Below, in pieces: positions 5,544 to 11,644 of a DNA stretch of 11,644 nt. The stretch is taken from contig CALCHM010000016.1 in assembly GCA_937901345.1 (NCBI GenBank), forward strand, positions 1 to 11,644. The letters are read 5' to 3'. The position numbers and the translations under genes were made by a program. The notes beneath the pieces were generated by a model, which saw only the letters and a program-made list of their open reading frames with translations, did no database searches and had not been told where the DNA came from. Origin of the DNA: an uncultured Prevotella sp. GTDB taxonomy: Bacteria; Bacteroidota; Bacteroidia; Bacteroidales; Bacteroidaceae. How positions within the stretch are numbered: the stretch's first letter is position 1; every line of letters starts with the position of its first letter.

Positions 5544-7295
5544 TTATTCACGTTCATTTTTGAGCGCTTCCCTTGCGAGTTTCCAGAATTTACGTGCCTT
5601 GTTGCGTTCGCCAAGTTTCCAATAGATATCACCAGCATGCTGGTAGTAAGTGCTGGAAGTCTCTTCTTCGGTGAGCACTTCTAGGGCTTGATCAATATAA
5701 ATCTGAGCTTGTGTGTATTGTCCCGCTTGATAAAGTACCCATGCATAGGTGTCTAAGTAGGTGGCATTGTTGGGTGAGAGCTCAATAGCACGATGGGCCA
5801 TCGTTTGCGCCTGTTCTAAACGTTCTCCTTCAAGCGATAAGAAATAAGCATAATTGTTCAATACCAAAGGATTGTCTGGAACAAGCGCTAAAGCACTATC
5901 ATAAGCGGCGAAACAATTTTCTAACTTATTTTGCATGTGGTAAAGGTCTCCTATCATGGCGTAAATATCTGAAGCTAAAGAATCGTTTTCGCTTTTCATG
6001 TAATAAGGTAATCCGCGTTCCAAAATAGAAAGCGCCTTATCTGTGTCTCCTTCTAATATGGCATATTCTGCTGGATAGTAATAGTAGTCTATCGTTTGCG
6101 GATCGTAATACTGTCCTTCTTCACTAAGTTGAATAAGTCCTTCGGGATTTTCGGTAACATAATATTGGTAGATGCCGACATGGCGCACTGCGGAATTCTC
6201 TGGTTGAAAACGGAGTGTGTTATGAACCGCCAGGAGAATGGAGTCAGGAGAGGCTTGGAGCGCATGAAGCAAACCGACATGCACCGCAGAAATGTCACCG
6301 GTAGCTGTTTCAGAATATGTAAGGGTGTCTAGGAATTCTTTAATGGCATACAAACGAAGCGTGTCATTGAGATTGCAGTCTTGTGTGTAGTCCAAAAGTA
6401 ATTCTGCACGTTCTCGCTCGTCAATGTGTTCGTTGTTTACAATGCTTTTTACCGTTTCGAAGATGTTATCGGGTTCTGCTGTCTGAATATAGTGTGACAA
6501 CAGTGCGTACTGAGCACGTTGATTGGATGGTGCTACACGAAGGATGTCGTTATAGATGGAGAGTGCCAAATCATTACGTTCATACAATGTGGCATAACAA
6601 TGTCCCTTGATGATTTGATATTCGTAGTCGTTGGGGTATTCACTAATAAGTGTATCAATAAAAGAAAAGAGCGGAAGGGAGTCTTTCAATTCGGTATAAA
6701 CCAATAGTTTACCTTTAATGATATCCTTTGTAAGTCCGCTTTGACGCTCTATGCGATTGTATACATCAAGTGCCTCACGATATTTTTGAAGTTTTTTGTA
6801 ACTATCCGCCAGTTGGAGTTGTACCAATTGTGTGGGGTGAAGTTCCGCCATACGTTTAAAACACTCCAATGCTTCTTCCGGGTGCCCCTCGCTATCCAAC
6901 ATGCGGGCTAAGTTGTTCTGAATATCTAAGTCTTGTGGTTGATAATATGCAGCTTTACGCGCCAACTCAAGTGCTTTCTGACGTTGCAATGAATCATGAC
7001 GTTCGGCAAACACATATTCCAAATGTGCTAATGTCCACAACGCTTCAGCAGCTGTTGAGTCTATTTCTATAGCACGTATTAACAATTCTCGATAACTATC
7101 GTAATTTCCACATTCGTAACAAATTAATGCTTCATGATAGAGTTCATTAAACAGTTGTTGTTCGGATGATGTGAGATGTTGTCGAGCTGGTTGTTCCTTG
7201 CGGAGGGATGAAGTGTGCTTACTTGTGCGACAACTTGACCAGACAAACAGGAGCAGGCAGGCGGGTATAAACAAACGTAGAAACCAGAATCTCAT
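5544..7295 (-). CDS. Tetratricopeptide-repeat lipoprotein
   Basis: This is a 583-residue TPR protein that probably acts as a scaffold for protein contacts at the envelope. It starts with a hydrophobic signal and the lipobox WSSC (lipidated cysteine at 22). TPR-like helix pairs run through most of the chain. Clear examples are the segments around AEALWTLAHLEYVFAERHDS, NLARMLDSEGHPEEALECFK, LADSYKKLQKYREALDVYNR and, near the C-terminus, VLNNYAYFLSLEGERLEQAQ and TYAWVLYQAGQYTQAQIYID. The middle part has more diverged repeats. The ATG at 7295 directly precedes the signal. It follows dut by 48 bp and precedes the DUF4292 gene. The partner is unknown. Position next to the DUF4292 and EnvC-like genes suggests work in cell-wall or outer-membrane assembly. 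Confidence 0.88.
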   Translation of the reverse strand: MRFWFLRLFIPACLLLFVWSSCRTSKHTSSLRKEQPARQHLTSSEQQLFNELYHEALICYECGNYDSYRELLIRAIEIDSTAAEALWTLAHLEYVFAERHDSLQRQKALELARKAAYYQPQDLDIQNNLARMLDSEGHPEEALECFKRMAELHPTQLVQLQLADSYKKLQKYREALDVYNRIERQSGLTKDIIKGKLLVYTELKDSLPLFSFIDTLISEYPNDYEYQIIKGHCYATLYERNDLALSIYNDILRVAPSNQRAQYALLSHYIQTAEPDNIFETVKSIVNNEHIDERERAELLLDYTQDCNLNDTLRLYAIKEFLDTLTYSETATGDISAVHVGLLHALQASPDSILLAVHNTLRFQPENSAVRHVGIYQYYVTENPEGLIQLSEEGQYYDPQTIDYYYYPAEYAILEGDTDKALSILERGLPYYMKSENDSLASDIYAMIGDLYHMQNKLENCFAAYDSALALVPDNPLVLNNYAYFLSLEGERLEQAQTMAHRAIELSPNNATYLDTYAWVLYQAGQYTQAQIYIDQALEVLTEEETSSTYYQHAGDIYWKLGERNKARKFWKLAREALKNERE

Positions 7296-7332
7296 ACTAG
7301 ATGCCTTCTAAGTAAAAAATAACAGAGATTAT

Positions 7333-7359
7333 CACAGGTGAGATTAAACCTTACCTGTG
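7333..7359. other. Inverted repeat over the dut stop codon
   Basis: CACAGGT (7333-7339) and ACCTGTG (7353-7359) form a 7-bp perfect stem with a 13-base loop that includes the dut stop codon (7344-7346). On the minus strand a T-rich run (TTATTTTTT) follows only about a dozen bases later, so this is at best a weak terminator. It may instead be an mRNA stability or processing hairpin between dut and the TPR gene. Confidence 0.4.
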
Positions 7360-7778
7360 TGTCCAAAACCACCAGCACCTCGCTCTGTCTCATCAAGATT
7401 ATCTACAGTTTCCCAAGTAACTGTTTCGTGACGAGCTACTACCATTTGTGCGATACGTTCTCCATCATTGATCACAAAGTCTTCTTGCGAAAGATTTACG
7501 AGAATAACACCGATTTCACCGCGATAATCTGCGTCAATAGTACCTGGAGTGTTGAGAACCGTAATGCCTTTCTTGAGTGCCAATCCTGAACGAGGACGCA
7601 CTTGTGCTTCGTAACCCTGAGGTAATGCAATAAAGAGTCCGGTAGGGACAAGACAACGTTCTAATGGGCGGAGTGTAATGGGAGATTCTAGGTTTGCACG
7701 AAGATCCATTCCTGCGCTCAATGCTGTTGCGTAAGCAGGAAGGGGGTGATGAGAACGATTGATAATACGAATATTCAT
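7344..7778 (-). CDS. dut: Deoxyuridine 5'-triphosphate nucleotidohydrolase (dUTPase)
   Basis: It hydrolyses dUTP to dUMP and pyrophosphate in the cytoplasm, which keeps uracil out of DNA and supplies dUMP for thymidylate synthesis. All five motifs of trimeric dUTPases are present in the 144-residue protein: AGMDLRA (22-28), PRSGLA (62-67), GTIDADYRG (79-87, with catalytic D82 and uracil-binding Y85), DGERIAQMVV (105-114) and RGAGGFGHTG (133-142). In the last motif a His takes the place of the more common Ser, while the phenylalanine that stacks on the base is kept. I chose the ATG at 7778; an in-frame ATG at 7841 would add 21 hydrophobic residues unlike any dUTPase and would include the probable promoter. 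It is the first gene of the minus-strand block. Confidence 0.96.
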   Translation of the reverse strand: MNIRIINRSHHPLPAYATALSAGMDLRANLESPITLRPLERCLVPTGLFIALPQGYEAQVRPRSGLALKKGITVLNTPGTIDADYRGEIGVILVNLSQEDFVINDGERIAQMVVARHETVTWETVDNLDETERGAGGFGHTGKV

Positions 7779-7819
7779 AATGTGAGTTTTTTCGAGTAAA
7801 CACTTCAGTAAACCACCCG

Positions 7820-7827
7820 CAAAAATA
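7820..7827 (-). promoter_or_regulatory. Candidate -7 box for dut
   Basis: On the minus strand the bases read TATTTTTG, an exact fit to the Bacteroides -7 consensus TAnnTTTG. It lies about 40 bp upstream of the dut ATG at 7778. I see no good TTTG at -33, so the assignment is moderate. It would drive dut and perhaps the whole minus-strand block. Confidence 0.5.
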
Positions 7828-7891
7828 AGAAAAATAAGCATAGCTTCGTTTTTTTATCTGAGAAAGTAGATAACAACTCCCTGTTTTTAAC

Positions 7892-7899
7892 TACTTTTG
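7892..7899 (+). promoter_or_regulatory. Candidate -7 box for dgt, next to the start codon
   Basis: The bases read TACTTTTG, an exact fit to TAnnTTTG. The last base is only five bases before the dgt ATG (7905), so a transcript starting at the usual distance would begin at or within a few bases of the ATG. A clear -33 TTTG is not visible. Together with the dut box it makes the spacer a divergent promoter region. Confidence 0.5.
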
Positions 7900-7904
7900 C
7901 GTCT

Positions 7905-9257
7905 ATGAATTGGCAAACATTACTTTCTCACAAACGCTTTGGAAAAGAGGATTCTCACAAGTCTCTTTCTGAGCGACGTTCGGAATTTTTACGCGACTAC
8001 GATCGTCTGATATTTTCTCCAGCATTTCGTCGTATGCAAAATAAGACGCAAGTATTCCCTCTCCCTGGGAGTATTTTCGTACACAATCGCCTTACACATA
8101 GTCTTGAAGTGGCAAGTGTAGGGCGCTCTTTAGGTACAGACGTTGCTACGGAACTTTTGATGCGTCATCCAGAATTGGAAACATCTCCGCTTTCCTCAAT
8201 TGGGAGCATCGTTTCTGCCGCCTGTTTGGCACACGACATGGGAAACCCACCTTTTGGACATTCGGGAGAACGTGCCATCCGAAGTTTCTTTGCGGAAGGT
8301 AATGGCAAGCGTTTTAACAATTATGTAGCGCCCGATGGAGATCGTCTGACCCATGCGCAATGGTTGGACTTGATTCATTTTGATGGCAATGCCAATACCT
8401 TACGCCTACTTACCCACCAATTTGAAGGTCGCCGTAAGGGTGGATTTGTGATGACTTATGCCACTTTGGCTAGCGTGGTGAAATATCCGCATGCATCGCA
8501 GTTGGGAGTGAAAAAATCGAAGTTCGGTTTCTTCAATGCTGAGGCGAATACCTATGAAGCAATTGCTCAGGAATTAGGTATCCCAGTGCTTGAAGAAGTG
8601 GAGGGCGTGAAGCGTTATGCCCGCCATCCTTTAGTGTATCTCGTTGAGGCTGCCGATGATATCTGTTATGAAATCATGGACATTGAAGATGCGCATAAAC
8701 TTAAACTTCTGAGCGATCATGAGACTCTGGAATTGTTCTTGGGCTTCTTCGAGAGTGAAGAGCGCGAGCAGGTTCTAGGCACCTATGCTTCTGACACGGA
8801 TATCGATAACCAGATTATTTACCTGCGTTCGTGCGTGATTAACGCGTTAGAACGTGCTTGTGTCAATATCTTTGTTCAGAATGAAGCACAAATTCTTGCT
8901 GGAAACTTTACGGGATCGTTAATTGATCATTTGCCAGCACATCTTCACAAAGCATATAAGGAATGTGAGCGTGTGGCACATCGTAAGATTTACAATTCTA
9001 AGGCTGTAACCGATATAGACCTCTCGGGGTATCACATCATTTACACGCTTCTAGACTTGATTACCGAAGCTGTTGTATCTCCAGAAAAGGCCTATAGTCA
9101 GTTGCTCCTCGGACAAATCTCTTCGCAATATCAGGTTCGTGCCCCGCGACTTTACGACCGACTTATGGCTGTGCTTGACTACATTTCAGGCATGACGGAC
9201 GTTTATGCGCTCGATCTTTATCGCAAAACTAAGGGGCACTCGCTACCTATGGTTTAA
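7905..9257 (+). CDS. dgt: Deoxyguanosinetriphosphate triphosphohydrolase (dGTPase, HD domain)
   Basis: It removes the whole triphosphate from dGTP, or from several dNTPs in some homologues, and so adjusts the deoxynucleotide pool. The 450-residue protein has the HD-domain metal ligands of the family: HNRLTHSLEV (60-69, ligand H65), AHDMGNPPFGHSGE (109-122, H110 and D111) and VEAADDICYE (247-256, D251 or D252). The N-terminal RDYDRLIFSPAFRRMQNKTQ (30-49) is typical of Dgt proteins. The ATG at 7905 fits the usual short N-terminus (MNWQTLL), so the start is firm despite the lack of any leader. It is divergent from dut, another nucleotide-pool enzyme. The flippase gene follows in the same frame directly after its stop, which suggests co-transcription. 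Confidence 0.95.
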   Translation: MNWQTLLSHKRFGKEDSHKSLSERRSEFLRDYDRLIFSPAFRRMQNKTQVFPLPGSIFVHNRLTHSLEVASVGRSLGTDVATELLMRHPELETSPLSSIGSIVSAACLAHDMGNPPFGHSGERAIRSFFAEGNGKRFNNYVAPDGDRLTHAQWLDLIHFDGNANTLRLLTHQFEGRRKGGFVMTYATLASVVKYPHASQLGVKKSKFGFFNAEANTYEAIAQELGIPVLEEVEGVKRYARHPLVYLVEAADDICYEIMDIEDAHKLKLLSDHETLELFLGFFESEEREQVLGTYASDTDIDNQIIYLRSCVINALERACVNIFVQNEAQILAGNFTGSLIDHLPAHLHKAYKECERVAHRKIYNSKAVTDIDLSGYHIIYTLLDLITEAVVSPEKAYSQLLLGQISSQYQVRAPRLYDRLMAVLDYISGMTDVYALDLYRKTKGHSLPMV

Positions 9258-9332
9258 GGATTACATACCTCTGTCTCATTTATTCATACCGCTATCAATT
9301 ACTCACTTCGACATATTCTTCGCAGTACAAGT

Positions 9333-10730
9333 TTGCTAGGAGGGGTGCAGGTGCTACACCTGCTCCTTTCTATTGTGCGTAATAAATTTACAGCAATTTT
9401 TATCGGTAGTGTAGGGATTGGTACGGCCGATCTTTATAGTAGAATTGCTGATTTCATCGGTAGTTTTACACAACTCGGATTAGGAGTGAGTGGGGTACGT
9501 CGCATAGCACAATTGTATGAAGAAGATGCCTCTGGGGAAGATTTGCGCAATGGTATTGCTACGTTGCGCTCGTGGGTGTTGCTAACGGCGCTGCTTGGAG
9601 CGGTGGTGCTGTTGCTTGCTTCTCCCTTGTTGGCGCATGTCTTTCTAAAGGATAACGACAGATGGTTGGAATGTGTAGGTCTCGTTCCGCTCGTAATGTG
9701 TGCAGCGCTCTTTGCTGGAGAAATGACGATATTAAAGGCAACACACCAACTCAAGAAACTTGCAATAGGTACAGTTTTGGGGGCTGTTATCTCGCTTTGC
9801 GTGACCATTCCGCTGTATGCGCTCTTTGGTAAGGCCGCTATTATCAGTGTACTCAATATATCTGCATTGTCGTTGTTTGTTGTCTACCTTTGGGGTACTA
9901 CGCGCCACTATCCTTATCGTTTGAATTTCCGACATCCCTCGTTCCGCACTGAGGGAAAACCACTTCTGCGTCTTGGACTTTCGTTTGTCGTTGCAGGGGT
10001 TGCTACTGCGGGTACGGAACTCCTTGTGCGTCACTTTATTAATTGGGAGACGGACGAAGCACAACTTGGGTTCTATGCCGTAGGATTTACACTTATCGTA
10101 AGTTACGCTCGAATTATCTTTGCGGCAGTTGATGCCGATTATTATCCACGTTTAACAGCTGTAGTGGAACATCAATCAGAGATGAATAAGGTGGTTAACC
10201 GACAAATCGACGCATTGGTATTGTTGATGTCGCCCTTTCTCATCGCCTTTGCATTGGGACTCCCCTTAATCATCCGTGTGCTCTACACCGAGGAATTTCT
10301 CTGTGTAACTCCAATGGTTCTTGCGGCGCTATGTTACATGTTCTTCAAGGCTGTATATACACCTACAGCCTATCTCTCCATCGCAAAAGGCGATTCACGC
10401 ATATATCTTATGATGGAACTGCTTTATAATGCCGTGTTTGCTACGTCAGTAATTCTAGGTTTTCATTGCGGCGGATTGTTGGGGGCAGGTTTTGGTCTCA
10501 CGTTTGCCAACCTTTTTGATTTGATTGCTATCAATTCCTTCTACTCCTATTACTACAAGTACCGAATGGAGCGCCCAACTCTTTATTACACACTGATACA
10601 GTTTGTGCTGCTTGTTGTAACCTTGTGTGTATGTGTCTTGCCCCATTTTTGGTTAAAGTATGGTCTAGGTCTATCACTTCTCTTAGCGTCATTGCTTTGT
10701 AGTTATCATGCATGGAAGAAAAGACGATGA
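9333..10730 (+). CDS. Polysaccharide/oligosaccharide flippase (Wzx-like, MOP superfamily)
   Basis: This inner-membrane protein probably flips lipid-linked glycans across the membrane. The 465 residues given here are nearly all transmembrane helices, roughly 12 or more. The N-terminal LLGGVQ, followed by a segment with SIVRNKFTAIFIGSVGIGTA and LGLGVSGVRRIAQLYEE, resembles Bacteroidota Wzx proteins. The coordinates use a TTG start. The same frame stays open back to the dgt stop (9255-9257) and encodes NYSLRHILRSTSLLGGVQ (9297-9350), which looks like the usual family N-terminus (SYKxIxKxTSLFGGVQ). The true start is therefore probably upstream, although no ATG, GTG, CTG or other TTG exists there; ATT at 9282 and ATC at 9294 are the best placed. 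A terminator-like hairpin follows. The glycan substrate is unknown. Confidence 0.85.
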   Translation: MLGGVQVLHLLLSIVRNKFTAIFIGSVGIGTADLYSRIADFIGSFTQLGLGVSGVRRIAQLYEEDASGEDLRNGIATLRSWVLLTALLGAVVLLLASPLLAHVFLKDNDRWLECVGLVPLVMCAALFAGEMTILKATHQLKKLAIGTVLGAVISLCVTIPLYALFGKAAIISVLNISALSLFVVYLWGTTRHYPYRLNFRHPSFRTEGKPLLRLGLSFVVAGVATAGTELLVRHFINWETDEAQLGFYAVGFTLIVSYARIIFAAVDADYYPRLTAVVEHQSEMNKVVNRQIDALVLLMSPFLIAFALGLPLIIRVLYTEEFLCVTPMVLAALCYMFFKAVYTPTAYLSIAKGDSRIYLMMELLYNAVFATSVILGFHCGGLLGAGFGLTFANLFDLIAINSFYSYYYKYRMERPTLYYTLIQFVLLVVTLCVCVLPHFWLKYGLGLSLLLASLLCSYHAWKKRR

Positions 10731-10754
10731 TATGTCGTTATGCTCAGAAATAAA

Positions 10755-10792
10755 GGTGAAGACGTCCTGTTGGTGCGCCTTCACTCTTTTTG
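10755..10792 (+). terminator. Rho-independent terminator after the flippase gene
   Basis: GTGAAG (10756-10761) pairs with CTTCAC (10779-10784), with further possible C-G pairs inside the loop, and the right arm is followed by TCTTTTTGT. It starts about 25 bp after the flippase stop codon and so probably ends the dgt-flippase transcript. Confidence 0.6.
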
Positions 10793-10951
10793 TACTTAAG
10801 ATGTCACGAGAAAAGTAGTTGTTCCTGAAATCTGTTCCAGCGGGTCTAAATTGTACGCGCAATTCTTAAATGTGTCTGTAGAAGTCTGTTCGCAACCTTC
10901 AAGGTGTAATAATAAATGTGTGATTATGCTCTCAGACCAAGACAAAATGCT

Positions 10952-10959
10952 TACCTTTG
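10952..10959 (+). promoter_or_regulatory. Candidate -7 box for the DUF2723 gene
   Basis: The bases read TACCTTTG, followed by C, an exact match to TAnnTTTG and to the form most often seen in Bacteroidales. It lies 72 bp before the ATG at 11032, giving a leader of about 65 bases. No clear TTTG is seen at -33. A second, poorer copy (CACCTTTG) lies at 10999-11005. The rest of the 301-bp spacer, 10731 to 11031, has the terminator above, a small inverted repeat AATTG/CAATT near 10850, and no gene that I can support. Confidence 0.55.
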
Positions 10960-11031
10960 CACGTTGTTATGTGAATTTTCTCTTGTAGGGAGAACAACAC
11001 CTTTGCAATCATTAAAACACAATAAACACAA

Positions 11032-11644
11032 ATGAAACAGTACGCTCGCATCAACAATCTGATGGGGTGGTTGGTTTTTGCCATCGCAACTTGTACGTAT
11101 TGCATGACAGTTGAACCAACTGCCAGTTTCTGGGACTGCCCTGAGTTTATCACCACGGCATATAAGATGGAAGTGGGTCATCCCCCTGGCGCTCCCTTCT
11201 TTATGCTTACCGGTAATTTCTTTACGCAATTTGCTAGCGACCCCTCTCAGGTTGCGCTTTGCGTGAATCTCATGTCGGCAATTCTTTCAGCTTTCTGCAT
11301 CCTCTTCTTATTCTGGAGTATTACGCATCTTACGCGCAAACTTATCTGCAAGAATGGCATTGTTGAAACAGGAACTCAAATTGCTACGATTATGGGTGCT
11401 GGCGTATGTGGTGCGTTGGCTTACACGTGGAGCGATACGTTCTGGTTTTCAGCCGTTGAAGGTGAAGTGTATGCCTACTCATCTTTCCTTACGGCTATTG
11501 TGTTCTGGCTCATTCTGAAGTGGGAAGATCATGCTGATGAACCTGGAAGTGATCGTTGGTTAGTACTGATTTTCTATCTCACAGGTCTTTCAATTGGTGT
11601 ACACTTGCTTAATTTGTTGTGTTTGCCAGCGATTGTACTTGTTT
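11032..11644 (+). CDS. DUF2723 membrane protein, 5' part (GT-C-like glycosyltransferase)
   Basis: The first 204 codons of a larger gene that runs off the right edge. It begins MKQYARINNLMGW, then a first membrane helix, then the motif SFWDCPEFITTAYKMEVGHP (residues 32-51) and PPGAPFF, which I recognise from the Bacteroidota DUF2723 family. The WDCPEF acidic loop just after helix 1 is what GT-C glycosyltransferases use for catalysis or lipid-phosphate binding, as in protein O-mannosyltransferases. Further hydrophobic segments follow, with the loop WFSAVEGEVYAYSSF between two of them. The family's proteins are much longer than this fragment, with a large C-terminal domain. The enzyme role is inferred from the fold. 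It has its own promoter box and is separated from the flippase by a terminator. Confidence 0.85.
   Translation, partial: MKQYARINNLMGWLVFAIATCTYCMTVEPTASFWDCPEFITTAYKMEVGHPPGAPFFMLTGNFFTQFASDPSQVALCVNLMSAILSAFCILFLFWSITHLTRKLICKNGIVETGTQIATIMGAGVCGALAYTWSDTFWFSAVEGEVYAYSSFLTAIVFWLILKWEDHADEPGSDRWLVLIFYLTGLSIGVHLLNLLCLPAIVLV

Noticed and set aside
7779..7841. N-terminal 21-residue extension of dUTPase
   Set aside because: The hydrophobic extension is not found in dUTPases and overlaps the probable dut promoter; MNIRIINRS is a normal family start.
10731..11031. Small gene or structured RNA between the flippase and DUF2723 genes
   Set aside because: Only short frames (for example MSREK then stop at 10801) and weak inverted repeats are present; apart from the terminator and promoter box nothing is supportable.

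Overview
The window looks like chromosomal DNA from a Bacteroidota bacterium, most likely of the order Bacteroidales and possibly near Prevotella. The evidence is protein-level resemblance (dUTPase, dGTPase, DUF4292, EnvC-like and DUF2723 proteins of Bacteroidales type), the order dut / TPR lipoprotein / DUF4292 lipoprotein / EnvC-like protein, and -7 promoter boxes of the Bacteroides type TAnnTTTG. No database search was possible, so family names rest on recognised motifs.

Layout. Positions 1-1064 hold no convincing gene and are rich in repeats: part of a GC-rich dispersed repeat at the left edge, a MITE-like element (66-424) with terminal inverted repeats and a 7-bp direct repeat on each side, a 14-bp palindrome, a degenerate 42-bp tandem array (about 564-814), and two hairpins, the larger of which can act as a terminator in both directions. 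From 7778 down to 1065 on the minus strand runs a block of six genes: dut, a TPR lipoprotein, a DUF4292 lipoprotein, an EnvC-like degenerate LytM protein, a BtuF/FecB-like substrate-binding lipoprotein and a FecCD-type permease. The transporter ATPase normally found with such a pair is absent; the repeat-rich region begins where it would be expected.

On the plus strand, dgt (7905-9257) diverges from dut across a 126-bp spacer with a candidate promoter for each gene. The dgt promoter box is so close to the ATG that the mRNA may be leaderless. A Wzx-like polysaccharide flippase follows in the same frame as dgt, and its conserved N-terminal sequence extends upstream of any standard start codon. 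A terminator-like hairpin and a promoter box then precede a DUF2723 membrane protein that runs off the right edge.

Functionally, dut and dgt both act on the deoxynucleotide pool. The remaining genes concern the envelope: cell-wall hydrolase control (EnvC-like), lipoproteins, uptake of a metal chelate or corrinoid, lipid-linked glycan flipping, and a GT-C-like membrane protein. I found no clear new multi-gene system. The most unusual items are the MITE-like element, the 42-bp array with its conserved dyad, the flippase start and the transporter without an ATPase.
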